A DNA stretch of 64,000 nucleotides. It comes from VAZQ01 sp963725065 (lineage in GTDB: Bacteria; Pseudomonadota; Alphaproteobacteria; Rhizobiales; Xanthobacteraceae). Where the stretch lies: NCBI GenBank assembly GCA_963725065.1, contig CAVRXD010000053.1:186001-250000 (forward strand), written 5' to 3'. Made by a program: the position numbers and the translations under genes. Numbering within the stretch: position 1 is the stretch's first letter; every line of letters starts with the position of its first letter. The notes under the pieces were generated by a model that ran no database searches, was not told the origin of the DNA, and saw only the letters and a program-made list of their open reading frames with translations. Below, piece by piece: positions 26,277 through 35,247 of the stretch.

Positions 26277-26854
26277 TTCGTCTGCCTGCGCTGCAAGGCC
26301 GGATGGCTGACGAGGCAGTGCCACACCACGGCCTGGAAGGCCTCCGACAGAGGGGTGACCCAGTTCGGATTGACCGCGGGAATCAGGACCACCACATCGC
26401 CGTGCTTGGCGGTGTAGCCGCTATCTCGACCTACGATCCCGAACACTTTGGCCGAACGCGCCTTGGCGAGATCGATCGCCTTGACGATATTCGCACTGAT
26501 ATTGCGCTCGGCATCGCCGCCGCCGACGGAATAGACCAGGATCGCGTCTTTCTCGTTGAGTTGGCTGATCTCAAGCCAAGCCGCAAAGACGGTGTCCCAG
26601 CCCTCGTCGTTGGTACGGGCGGTGAGCTCCGAAACATTGTCAACCGGGCTATAGGTCTCGATCCCGCACAGCTTGCGAAAGTCGTTGACGGCGTGGCTAC
26701 AGTTGGCTGCGCTGCCGCCGACGCCGATCAGGAACAGGCGTCCTTTGCGATCTCGCAGCCGGTCGAGCTCGGATGCCAGATCCTCGATCGAAGCTAATGA
26801 AATATCGTGACAAATCTGCGCGGCCGCAGCGAAGAAGCTTTCCGCATGGTTCAT
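26270..26854 (-). CDS. SIS-domain sugar isomerase (GmhA-like)
   Basis: A 194-residue SIS-domain protein related to sedoheptulose-7-phosphate isomerase GmhA. The phosphate-binding loop GVGGSAANCSH at 44-54 corresponds to the GNGGSA motif, and a second loop reads YSVGGGDAERN. Length fits GmhA (about 190). It starts the heptose-like sub-block and is followed by the GmhB-like gene in an overlap. No other gmhA is seen in the window, so it might serve both this pathway and the core heptose pathway at 43219-45700. Confidence 0.83.
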   Translation of the reverse strand: MNHAESFFAAAAQICHDISLASIEDLASELDRLRDRKGRLFLIGVGGSAANCSHAVNDFRKLCGIETYSPVDNVSELTARTNDEGWDTVFAAWLEISQLNEKDAILVYSVGGGDAERNISANIVKAIDLAKARSAKVFGIVGRDSGYTAKHGDVVVLIPAVNPNWVTPLSEAFQAVVWHCLVSHPALQRRQTKW

Positions 26855-26946
26855 ACGCCTAACCGCCTCGGATTACGTGGGATTCGGGCACTCTTGCCAT
26901 ATCCACCGTTCGATTTGAAGTGCTCATAAACTCAAACCGGAAGTTG

Positions 26947-28062
26947 TCAATCGCGGGATGGCCCGAGAGACGTGTAAAGGTCGGCGTAGCGCTGGACCGC
27001 GTGGGCCATCGCGAAGTTATCAACAATGCGGGCGCGCGCGCGCATCCTCCGGTCGGCCCGCGCGGCCGCAGGTTCCTGCACGAGCGTGCGAATGGCCGCG
27101 GCCAGCGCGCCGGGATTCTCCGGCGGCACCACCAGGCCGGTATCGCCAAGGATGAGCGTTGCGTCCCCGACGTCTGTCGCAATCGCCGGGAGGCCGCACG
27201 CCATTCCCTCCGCAAGCGCGTTCGAAAAGCCTTCTCCGAAGCCTGAGCTCGACACCGCGAAATCCGCGGCCGCGAACAGGCGAGGGACGTCGTGGCGGCG
27301 GCCCAGGCGCAGAACGTTACCTGCGGCTGGAAGATTTTCCGTCCCGGCGCCGACCAGCAGCGCGAACAATTCCGGCAGTTCCTTCATGGCCGCAAGAAAG
27401 CTGCCATGGTCCTTCATGGGGTCGACGCGCGCCACGTGAGCGAGCACCGTCGCGTCCTCCGGAATGCCGAGCTCGCTGCGCACGGCCCGACGTCCAGTCG
27501 GGTCGGGTCTGAACTCGTCGACATCGATGCCGTTGGCGACGACCTCCGCGCGCCGCGGGCGGTAACCCAGAGCCAGATGCGACTTGAGCCCGGCCGTCGA
27601 GTTGGCGGTCACGAGATCCGGCCAGCTCGACAACAGGGTGCAGGCCTTGACCACCAGGCGCAGCCCGCGGCCGTAGTGCCGCAGATCCATATCAGAACAG
27701 CGGATGCTCCAAACGAGACGCGTCTGTTTGCGTCGTCCCGACATGACGAGCGCCACCAGCGCGGCAAGATCGCCGTGATACATCCAGCCTTGGACGATGT
27801 CGGGCCGACTGTCGGCAATCAGCTTGGCGAGCTTGAGCAGGCCCGCGGCCACGCCGCCCATCTTGTCGAACTGTAGCTCAAGGACCCTGACGCCCCCCGC
27901 GATCAAACGTTCGATATGCCCCTCCGCGGGGAGCAGGCTCACAAGGGTAATCTCGTCGGCGAGGCCCGGCTGCGCCGTCACCAGCCGCGTCAGCATGGCC
28001 TCGGCGCCGCCGCCGCGCAGACCCGCCGTCACGTAGAGAATCTTTCGTGGTCGCCCGGTCAC
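26947..28062 (-). CDS. Glycosyltransferase family 4
   Basis: A 371-residue GT4 (GT-B fold) glycosyltransferase. The N terminus reads KILYVTAGLRGGGAE, the donor-binding half holds VARVDPMKDHGSF, and the C-terminal EX7E-type region includes GFGEGFSNALAEGMACGLP. The start is GTG 28062, which forms a GTGA overlap with the asparagine-synthase stop; the ORF could also open at 28104. It probably adds one residue of the polysaccharide repeat at the cytoplasmic membrane. Its closest paralogue in the window is at 32102. Confidence 0.85.
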   Translation of the reverse strand: MTGRPRKILYVTAGLRGGGAEAMLTRLVTAQPGLADEITLVSLLPAEGHIERLIAGGVRVLELQFDKMGGVAAGLLKLAKLIADSRPDIVQGWMYHGDLAALVALVMSGRRKQTRLVWSIRCSDMDLRHYGRGLRLVVKACTLLSSWPDLVTANSTAGLKSHLALGYRPRRAEVVANGIDVDEFRPDPTGRRAVRSELGIPEDATVLAHVARVDPMKDHGSFLAAMKELPELFALLVGAGTENLPAAGNVLRLGRRHDVPRLFAAADFAVSSSGFGEGFSNALAEGMACGLPAIATDVGDATLILGDTGLVVPPENPGALAAAIRTLVQEPAAARADRRMRARARIVDNFAMAHAVQRYADLYTSLGPSRD

Positions 28063-29996
28063 GCCCACCTCGCGCGCCACGCCTGCAGCATCAGCACGGT
28101 CCATAGCGGGTACTGCCAGTTCCGGCTGCCCTCAAGATGTTCCCGCCATGCCCGGCGCACCGGCTCGACTCGCACGAACCCGTCCGATGCGAGCCGCGCC
28201 GGCGCCAGCAGCGATTCGGCCCATTCCCGGAGGGGACCACGCAACCAGGCATCGATCGGAACGCCAAATCCCATCTTCGGCCGGTCGATCAGCGACCTCG
28301 GGACATAACGGTCGAGGACTTGTCGAAGCAACCATTTGCTGCGCCCGCCGCGCAGCTTGAATTCAAGCGGCAGGCTCCAGGAGTAGGCCACGACCCGATG
28401 GTCGAGCAACGGTACCCGACCCTCGAGCCCAACCGCCATCGTCGCCCGATCAACTTTCGTCAGGATATCGTCCGGCAGATAGGTGATCATGTCGAGGAAT
28501 TGCATGCGCGGGACGAGATCGTGGAAATCGCGCGCGATGGTCGGATCCCACATCGGCCCGCGCGGTTCGCGGCCGGCCGCGGCAACCTCTTCGGGGCGCT
28601 CCCATTGGCTCACTAGGCGGCGGTAGATCGCATCCGGTTGTGGATTGTCGAGCAGGGTGGTGATCTTGTGCAGCTTGTCGCCGGGCAGCGCCGGACGCCA
28701 GGCGGCGGGCACGAATCCGAACAGCCGATTCCAGGTCTGTGGTGCCAATGCGCGCAAGGCCGCGGCGGAGGCACCCCGCAATGGCCGCGGCACCAGGTTC
28801 ACGGCGCGCGCGAGCCGCTCCGCCCACACATAGCGGTTATAGCCCGCGAACAACTCGTCGCCTCCGTCGCCCGACAATGCCACCGTCACGTGCTTTCGGG
28901 TCAATTCAGAGACAAGGTATGTCGGAATCTGCGAGGGATCGGCGAAGGGCTCGTCGAACCAGTCGGCGAGATGCGGAATGACATCGAGCGCGTGTCGCGG
29001 CTCGACGTAGAATTCGGTGTGGTCAGTACCGAGATGGGCGGCCACTTGCTTGGCGCATTGCGCTTCATCATAGCCGCTCTCGTGGAAGCCGATCGAGAAT
29101 GTCTTCACCGCTCGTGTGCTTTGCGCCTGCATCAGGGCCACTACGGTGGAGGAATCGATTCCGCCCGACAGAAAAGCGCCAAGCGGCACGTCGGCAATCA
29201 TCCGCAGCTTCACGGAATCGCGAAGCAGCGCGTCGAGTTGATCCGCAGCTTCCCGCGGGTCGGGCACGGGATCGTTGCGACGCTGGCCGGCGACCGCGAT
29301 GCCGCGCAAGTCCCAGAAGCATTTGGGAGACGGTGTCGAGCCTTCCCGCAGCGTCAGGATGTGACCCGGGGCAAGCTTCTCGGCTTCACGATAAATCGTG
29401 CGCGGTTGCGCGATGTAGGCGTGGCGCAGGTAACCCACGACGGCATCCTCATCGATCGTGGGTTTCCAATGCGGAGCCGGACGAAACGCCTTGAGCTGCG
29501 ACGCGAAGAGAATGCGCTCCGGGCTCGCCGCGTAGTAGAGCGGCTTGATGCCGAGACGGTCGCGCGCCAGGGTCAGGCTGCGCGTCTTGCGGTCCCACAG
29601 CGCGAAGGCAAACATGCCGATTGCGCGTTCGATCGCGGCTTCCACGCCCCAAAGCGCGCAGGCTTCCAGCAGCACCTCGGTATCGGAGTCGCTGCGCATG
29701 GAATGGCCGGCCGCTTGCAACTCGCGGCGGATGTCGCGGTAGTTGTAGATTTCGCCATTGAAGGTGATGACGAATCGCCGATCGGCCGAATGCATCGGCT
29801 GCGCGCCGCCGGGGCTGAGATCGATGATCGCGAGCCTCCGCTGGCCCAGCGCCACGCCGCCTTCGGCCTCGACCCAGACGTCACCGGCGTCCGGCCCGCG
29901 ATGCCGCACCGTCTCGATCATGGCATCGGCGATGGAGCGCAGGGCGTCAGCCGACGTCGCCGCGCGCCAATCCACCATCCCGGCAATGCCGCACAT
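28059..29996 (-). CDS. asnB: Asparagine synthase-like glutamine amidotransferase
   Basis: A 645-residue class II (Ntn) amidotransferase. Cys2 in MCGIAGM is the glutaminase nucleophile after Met removal, and the synthetase domain carries the PP-loop LSGGIDSS. Length and order fit AsnB. In surface polysaccharide clusters AsnB-like proteins are thought to amidate sugar carboxylates or related groups, so amide decoration is possible here; ordinary asparagine synthesis is the alternative. A 134-base gap separates it from the formyltransferase gene upstream, while the GT4 gene downstream is overlapped. Confidence 0.88.
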   Translation of the reverse strand: MCGIAGMVDWRAATSADALRSIADAMIETVRHRGPDAGDVWVEAEGGVALGQRRLAIIDLSPGGAQPMHSADRRFVITFNGEIYNYRDIRRELQAAGHSMRSDSDTEVLLEACALWGVEAAIERAIGMFAFALWDRKTRSLTLARDRLGIKPLYYAASPERILFASQLKAFRPAPHWKPTIDEDAVVGYLRHAYIAQPRTIYREAEKLAPGHILTLREGSTPSPKCFWDLRGIAVAGQRRNDPVPDPREAADQLDALLRDSVKLRMIADVPLGAFLSGGIDSSTVVALMQAQSTRAVKTFSIGFHESGYDEAQCAKQVAAHLGTDHTEFYVEPRHALDVIPHLADWFDEPFADPSQIPTYLVSELTRKHVTVALSGDGGDELFAGYNRYVWAERLARAVNLVPRPLRGASAAALRALAPQTWNRLFGFVPAAWRPALPGDKLHKITTLLDNPQPDAIYRRLVSQWERPEEVAAAGREPRGPMWDPTIARDFHDLVPRMQFLDMITYLPDDILTKVDRATMAVGLEGRVPLLDHRVVAYSWSLPLEFKLRGGRSKWLLRQVLDRYVPRSLIDRPKMGFGVPIDAWLRGPLREWAESLLAPARLASDGFVRVEPVRRAWREHLEGSRNWQYPLWTVLMLQAWRARWA

Positions 29997-30130
29997 TCCC
30001 TGACTCCAGGATTCCGCTCGCGCTTGCCCGCGGCTGGTGAGCTTGTGCCGAAGCTTTTGACCTTAGTCGAGGCCGATGGTCGCCGGGTAACCCCTCGCGC
30101 GCGATCGTCTCATTTTCCACTCTGCGCAGT

Positions 30131-30898
30131 CTACCATACCCCCCGCCGCAACCCGGTCTGGATATAGGTCCATAACGTCGGGTGCGACCACAGCCGGGAC
30201 GGCAAATCGACGCGTTGCGGGCTCAAGGTGCCGGCGATCGCTTCGCGCGCCGACCGTTCGAGCAACGGCAGAGCGGCGGCCAGCTGAAGGTAGGGATAGC
30301 TGGAGTAGTTGTCCTTTGCGCTCGTCGCGGGCCGCGCCTGGTGGAGTACGCTGCCCGTGTCGATGCCTTCATCGACGAGATGAATGGTGACTCCGAAATT
30401 GTCATCGTCTCCTTGCGCCTTGGCCCAATAGCCTCCATGGACGCCACGATATTTCGGCGTCACGCCGGCATGGTAGTTGATGAACGGAGCATCGACGGAA
30501 CGCAGGACCTCGGCGCCGATGATACGGGTGCCCATCACGAGAATCGCGCGCGGCTGCAATCGCCTGAGATGGTCGATGCATTCAGGTGAATTGACCGATG
30601 GCACCCTGATGATCTCCCGGTCGGCCGGCCAGCGTGCGTCGAGATCCGCCTTGCGGATAATCTCTGTGATGCGCGACTTCGACAGTCTTTGCTGGATTCG
30701 TTGAAACAGCATGAAAGCCAGTTGTCCGCCGACGTGGACGAGCCCCAGTCGCCTGATCCGTCGGCGCAGCAGCAGCGACCGTGACACCGGGGTCTCGACG
30801 ATCACCGTCAATGCGGGGAAGCGGGCAGCGAGATAGCGTGCGGCCACGCGGCCCGACTCACCTTCAGTGGTGAGCAACACCACTCTGTCCGTGGGCAT
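30131..30898 (-). CDS. Formyltransferase-family protein
   Basis: A 255-residue member of the methionyl-tRNA/GAR formyltransferase fold. The catalytic triad is visible as Asn141 and His143 in NYHAGVTPKYRG and Asp180 in EGIDTG. The N-terminal 90 residues differ from Fmt. In polysaccharide loci such proteins transfer formyl from N10-formyl-tetrahydrofolate to an amino sugar. No obvious sugar aminotransferase is in this window, so the amino-sugar acceptor would come from elsewhere. It overlaps the deacetylase gene by 35 bases. Confidence 0.8.
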   Translation of the reverse strand: MPTDRVVLLTTEGESGRVAARYLAARFPALTVIVETPVSRSLLLRRRIRRLGLVHVGGQLAFMLFQRIQQRLSKSRITEIIRKADLDARWPADREIIRVPSVNSPECIDHLRRLQPRAILVMGTRIIGAEVLRSVDAPFINYHAGVTPKYRGVHGGYWAKAQGDDDNFGVTIHLVDEGIDTGSVLHQARPATSAKDNYSSYPYLQLAAALPLLERSAREAIAGTLSPQRVDLPSRLWSHPTLWTYIQTGLRRGVW

Positions 30899-31859
30899 GG
30901 AGAACCTCGTCGGCGACCGCCGCCATCGTCATCGAGCGCATGCCATAGCGGTCTTGCAGGATTCGAAAATGATCGAGGATTTTGCGAAGGAACGCCAAAT
31001 TTTCTTGTAAGTGGACCCCGAAATTGTGTGGGTGCCACCATAGATGAAAAAGCCTTCGGCGACGCGCGGCCGTTTCCATGGCTGAGGTGATGCGCCACAG
31101 GCGCAAACGCTCCAGCCGGGCATTCCCGCTCACGGGTCGCAGGAACCGGCTCGCCGGGACATCGACCAGGCCGCCGACAAGCGCCGGCTCCCGGTCGTGC
31201 GGGCCGGCCAGCGGCAAGTAGCTGTCGGCCAAACGGCATCCACGCACGAGCAAATTCTGCTCGCGATCGCGACGGGCTCGGTGAAACCAGCTCTGCTCGT
31301 TACCTCGGAAGGCACGCAGGCCGAATTCGCGGCTGACGGCCAGATGGACAGGACTGACCTGGTTGCGCGGAAATACGATGCTTGCAAGGCTGACCCCGAG
31401 ATGAGCCGCGGCGGCGCGTGCCGCCTCGAGATCGGCTCGAAAGGCGTCGGCACTACCGCCCTCCTCCAGGCAATAGAAGTGCGAGAAGGTATGCGTACCG
31501 ATCTCCTGGGCGGGGTATCCGAGAATTCGCCGGATGAGGGAGAGTCCATAATAGTATGGATCGCGCTCTTCGTCCGCGCCGACCTCGGCAAGATAATGAT
31601 AGGACGAGATTCGCGGGTTGGCATAATCCGGCTTGCGCGCTGGGAGGGCCGCGATCATCGCCTCTTTGGTCCCGGCAAACAGGAGTCCCACCGTCGCCCA
31701 GGTGCACGCGATGTCCCGCTCGGCAAAGAGGTCGAGCAAAGCCGGTACGACGTCGCGAACGCCCCGGATGTTGGCACCGTAATCCGTGACCGTGCGCTTG
31801 TCGCGAACGCCCCATAAGAGCTCGAAATCCAGAGAAATGACGAACGTGCCATATTGCAC
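30864..31859 (-). CDS. Polysaccharide deacetylase-family protein
   Basis: A 331-residue NodB/CE4-like protein. The first motif is ISLDFELLWG and the metal-binding HxxxH is seen in GTHTFSHFYC; HLWWHPHNFG supplies the late His. The start is GTG 31859, preceded at suitable spacing by GAGGAG; an upstream TTG at 31895 is less likely. It lacks a signal peptide, so it may act on a cytoplasmic, lipid-linked or nucleotide sugar. It is the first gene of the long minus-strand run. Confidence 0.8.
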   Translation of the reverse strand: MQYGTFVISLDFELLWGVRDKRTVTDYGANIRGVRDVVPALLDLFAERDIACTWATVGLLFAGTKEAMIAALPARKPDYANPRISSYHYLAEVGADEERDPYYYGLSLIRRILGYPAQEIGTHTFSHFYCLEEGGSADAFRADLEAARAAAAHLGVSLASIVFPRNQVSPVHLAVSREFGLRAFRGNEQSWFHRARRDREQNLLVRGCRLADSYLPLAGPHDREPALVGGLVDVPASRFLRPVSGNARLERLRLWRITSAMETAARRRRLFHLWWHPHNFGVHLQENLAFLRKILDHFRILQDRYGMRSMTMAAVADEVLHAHGQSGVAHH

Positions 31860-32101
31860 TGCGCGGCTCCTCGCGACGGCAACAGGGGAGAACAATAGGT
31901 CGGCATCAAACGAGCGAGCAAGCCGCCCGGCCGGGCAGCTTCGCTCTGCCAGCTTCGCTGTACCACGAGGCGCCTCGCTTCAAAGGACTGTTCCAAGCTG
32001 GATATTGAACCGATAAGGGTTGACCGATCTCTCGAGCGCCTGGCGAATGTGCGTACGTGGCGGTCGGCGAGCAGGCCAAAGCTGCAGGGACCGAAGCGAA
32101 G

Positions 32102-33262
32102 ATGAAAGCGCTCTTCCTCGTTCGCGATCTGGCCGTCGGCGGCAGCCAGCGGCAGCTCGCTGTTCTGGCGGCTGGCCTCGCGCGCCACGGGCACGACGTT
32201 GCGGTTGCCGTGCTGTACACGGGAGGAGCGCTTGAAGGACTGCTCGGTGACGTGGGGGTGCGCCTTCTGTCCATCGGCAAGGCAAGCCGTTGGCACGTGA
32301 TGGCGCCGCTCGTGCGATTGCGTCGGCTTTTTCTGAGCGAGCGTCCCGACCTCATCTACGCCTTTCTCCCGATGCAGACGACGCTGGCCGCGCTGCTGCT
32401 GCCGGCCCGCCTTGAGACGAAACTGGTGTTCGGCCTGCGTGCCGGAGGAATGCAGCTGCGCCACTATGATGCGTTGAACGCCCTCACCTACCGGTCGGAG
32501 GCATGGCTGTCGCGACGCGCCGACCTGATCATTGCAAATGCGCGTGCCGTGCGCGCCGATGCAATCGCGCGAGGTCTGCCGGCGGATCGCATCGCGGTTG
32601 TGCCGAATGGCATTGATACCGATTTGATGCGGCCGGATAAGGAGGCAGGACGGGCGTTGCGCCGCACCTGGGGAATTTCGGACGAAGCCTTTGTCATCGG
32701 CTGTGTGGCGCGGCTCGATCCGATGAAAGATCATGCCAATTTCCTCACAGCCGCGGCGCGGCTTGCACGCGCGGATTCCGGCGTGCGTTTTGTGTGCGTC
32801 GGGCATGGCCCGGCCGCCTACCGCAGCGAGCTCATGAGACAAGCTGCCTCGCTCGCATTGGAAAACCGCGTGTTATGGGCCGAAGAGGTCGGCGACATGA
32901 AGGCGGTTTACAACGCCTTCGACATCGCCACCCTGGCATCGGCCTTCGGGGAAGGCTTTCCCAACGTCGTTGGCGAGGCGATGGCCTGCGGCGTGCCGGT
33001 GGCCGCAACGGATGTAGGGGATGTGCGCGCGATCGTCGGGGCATCCGGCGAAGTGGTGCCGCCCGGGAGCCCCGATCTGCTGTGCGCCGCGTGGCGGTCT
33101 CTGCGGCAGCGCCTGGCCCATGATCCAAGCCTGCGCGAAAACAACCGCGCCGCCATTGTCGCCGACTATAGTCTGGCGGCAATGGTGCGCCGGAGCGAGG
33201 ACGTCCTCACTCAACTCATGACCGAACGTCCGGCACGACAGATCGCGCGCGATTTCGGCTGA
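32102..33262 (+). CDS. Glycosyltransferase family 4
   Basis: A 386-residue GT4 protein similar in layout to the one at 26947. It begins MKALFLVRDLAVGGSQRQL, contains VARLDPMKDHANF, and has GEGFPNVVGEAMACGVP in the donor-binding region. The start at ATG 32102 precedes the family N terminus; the open frame extends to 32057 without support. It is on the plus strand, divergent from the deacetylase, and presumably has its own promoter in 31860-32101. It likely adds a hexose to the O-chain; donor unknown. Confidence 0.85.
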   Translation: MKALFLVRDLAVGGSQRQLAVLAAGLARHGHDVAVAVLYTGGALEGLLGDVGVRLLSIGKASRWHVMAPLVRLRRLFLSERPDLIYAFLPMQTTLAALLLPARLETKLVFGLRAGGMQLRHYDALNALTYRSEAWLSRRADLIIANARAVRADAIARGLPADRIAVVPNGIDTDLMRPDKEAGRALRRTWGISDEAFVIGCVARLDPMKDHANFLTAAARLARADSGVRFVCVGHGPAAYRSELMRQAASLALENRVLWAEEVGDMKAVYNAFDIATLASAFGEGFPNVVGEAMACGVPVAATDVGDVRAIVGASGEVVPPGSPDLLCAAWRSLRQRLAHDPSLRENNRAAIVADYSLAAMVRRSEDVLTQLMTERPARQIARDFG

Positions 33263-33281
33263 GCAACGCGACAGGTCACAG

Positions 33282-34079
33282 TCACCGTCGCGGTACCGGC
33301 ACAAGCCTGAAGAGGTGACAAGAACTGCCTAGGACGCGCGCCAGACGCTCACGCTTGGCAAGCCCAAGGCGCAGCCCAAACAGCACTTCCCCGGTATAGA
33401 ACAGCCCCATCGGCTCGTCACCGACGACGGCAAAGCCGTTGTCGCGGAAATTCCGCCGCCACCAACGGGGATGAAACAGCCACAACTCGGAGATGACATT
33501 GCCGCGCTCACCGTGTCGTCGGGGCAGGCAGAGGCCGACCGTATGCCGTGCGGTTCGGTACCAAGCTTCCCGCAGTCGCTGCAGTTCGGCGGCGCGCGGC
33601 GTTGCCTGCGGAAAAAGCCCCGGCAGCGAGGACGTGGAAAACGAGATCGCCTCGAGGTAAGACGCCAGCGTGGACCAAAGCCGCCAGGTGTGGGTCGGAA
33701 GGACGTGGAGACAGCTCCCGCCTGGCGCCAGCACGCGTCGGATTTCGGCGTGCATGCGCGCAAGATCCGCAACGTGCTCCAGCACGTTCGACGAGAAAAC
33801 GACGTCGATGCTGGCATCGGCCAGGGGGATGGTCCAGCCATCGTAATCCGTGATGGGGAAGACGCGCTGCGTTGCATAGTTCGAGTTGGCGATCTCAATC
33901 GCGGTAACGTCGAAACCTCGGCGCTGGAGTTCCAGGGCCTGCTTGCCGGTCCCCGCTCCCAGGTCGAGAATGCGCGCCCCAGGAGGAAGGAAGGGGACAA
34001 TCTTGTCGATTTCCGCCAGTCGGATGGCGTCGAGGTGATCGAGAGATAACACGGCAGATACAGACACCGGCTGGAACAA
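33282..34079 (-). CDS. Class I SAM-dependent methyltransferase
   Basis: A 265-residue methyltransferase with motif I ARILDLGAGTGKQALELQRRGFDVTA and a later FSSNVLEHVADL stretch, typical of Methyltransf_11. The start codon is not ATG: TTG at 34079 gives this length, and GTG at 34067 is an alternative. It is convergent with the GT4 gene (19 bases between stops) and divergent from the WecA-like gene. Its context suggests methylation of a glycan or lipid carrier; no acceptor can be named. Confidence 0.72.
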   Translation of the reverse strand: MFQPVSVSAVLSLDHLDAIRLAEIDKIVPFLPPGARILDLGAGTGKQALELQRRGFDVTAIEIANSNYATQRVFPITDYDGWTIPLADASIDVVFSSNVLEHVADLARMHAEIRRVLAPGGSCLHVLPTHTWRLWSTLASYLEAISFSTSSLPGLFPQATPRAAELQRLREAWYRTARHTVGLCLPRRHGERGNVISELWLFHPRWWRRNFRDNGFAVVGDEPMGLFYTGEVLFGLRLGLAKRERLARVLGSSCHLFRLVPVPRR

Positions 34080-34211
34080 GAAGGATCAGCAGCGTAGTCG
34101 CGCGGCTCCGGCATTGCCAGCCTCGGCACTTGCACGCCTGTGGTGAGCGATGCTGTACGCCCGGTTGGCGAATGCTATCGTGCGGATGATGGGGCCAGGC
34201 GAACAGCAGCA

Positions 34212-35243
34212 ATGATCGAGCAAGCCGTCGAGCGTTTTCTGGTGCTCGGACCAGTCGCGCTTCTCGCGCTTGGCCTCAGTCTGGCGCTGATGGTCCTGCT
34301 GCGGCCATGGCTGTCACGCTATGCGATGGCGCGGCCGAATGCGCGCTCGTCCCATCGCGACCCGACGCCGCAGGGCGGCGGAATAGCGGTGGTGTTCGCC
34401 ACCTTCGTGGTCGCGTGGGGTGCGGTGGTGATATCGCCGGCATTGCTGCACAACGAGAGCGGTCAGCTCCTGACGCTCACCGCCACAGCCGCGCTTTTGG
34501 CCGTGGTGGGAGCGATGGACGACGTGCGCTCTCTATCGGCGGGGGTACGGCTGGCGATCCAGTGCATCGCCGTCGGCGCCCTCATCGCGACCCTTCCCGA
34601 TCAACTGCGCGTGCTGCCGCAAGTGCCCTGGTGGCTCGAACGCGCCGGTCTTTTTCTCGGCGGGGTATGGCTGGTCAACCTCGTCAATTTCATGGACGGC
34701 ATCGACTGGATGACCGTTGCCGAATTCGTGCCGGTGACCGGAGCAATCGTCCTGCTCGGCCTCGCCGGTACGATCGGGATCTGGCCCTCGGTGGTCGCCG
34801 CCGCACTTCTTGGAGCGATCCTTGGCTTTGCGCCCTTCAACAAGCCGGTCGCGCGCGTGTTTCTAGGCGACGTGGGCAGTCTGCCGATCGGTCTCGTGCT
34901 CGGCTGGCTCCTGCTGCGCCTTGCCGCGGACGGCCATCTGGCTGCTGCCGTTATCCTGCCGCTTTATTATCTCGCCGATGCGACGATCACGCTCATCCGC
35001 CGCGTCATCCGGCGCGAGCCGTTCTGGCAGGCGCATCGTCAGCATTTCTATCAGCGCGCCACCGACAACGGTTTCGCCGTTCCCGAAATTGTTCGACGCG
35101 TCGCTCTGGTCAATGTCGCACTGGCGGCGTTGGCGGCCATCACGGTCGCGGCGGAGGCGACTGCCGTGTCGCTGGCCACGTTGGCAGTGGCTATCGCGGC
35201 GGTCGCCTGGCTGCTCCTGACCTTTGCGCGCCCCGCGCGGTGA
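34212..35243 (+). CDS. Undecaprenyl-phosphate sugar-1-phosphate transferase (WecA/WbpL family)
   Basis: A 343-residue polytopic inner-membrane protein of the glycosyltransferase-4 (MraY/WecA) family, which transfers a HexNAc-1-phosphate to undecaprenyl phosphate and starts O-chain assembly. The diagnostic loops are present: RSSHRDPTPQGGG, MDDVRSL, NFMDGIDWM and FLGDVGSLPIG, with about ten membrane segments. The start is ATG 34212 (MIEQ); the frame from 34140 is not membrane-like. The preferred sugar is unknown. Its stop is only 4 bases from the stop of the convergent CapD-like gene, whose product may supply its substrate. Confidence 0.88.
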   Translation: MIEQAVERFLVLGPVALLALGLSLALMVLLRPWLSRYAMARPNARSSHRDPTPQGGGIAVVFATFVVAWGAVVISPALLHNESGQLLTLTATAALLAVVGAMDDVRSLSAGVRLAIQCIAVGALIATLPDQLRVLPQVPWWLERAGLFLGGVWLVNLVNFMDGIDWMTVAEFVPVTGAIVLLGLAGTIGIWPSVVAAALLGAILGFAPFNKPVARVFLGDVGSLPIGLVLGWLLLRLAADGHLAAAVILPLYYLADATITLIRRVIRREPFWQAHRQHFYQRATDNGFAVPEIVRRVALVNVALAALAAITVAAEATAVSLATLAVAIAAVAWLLLTFARPAR

Positions 35244-35247
35244 ACGC

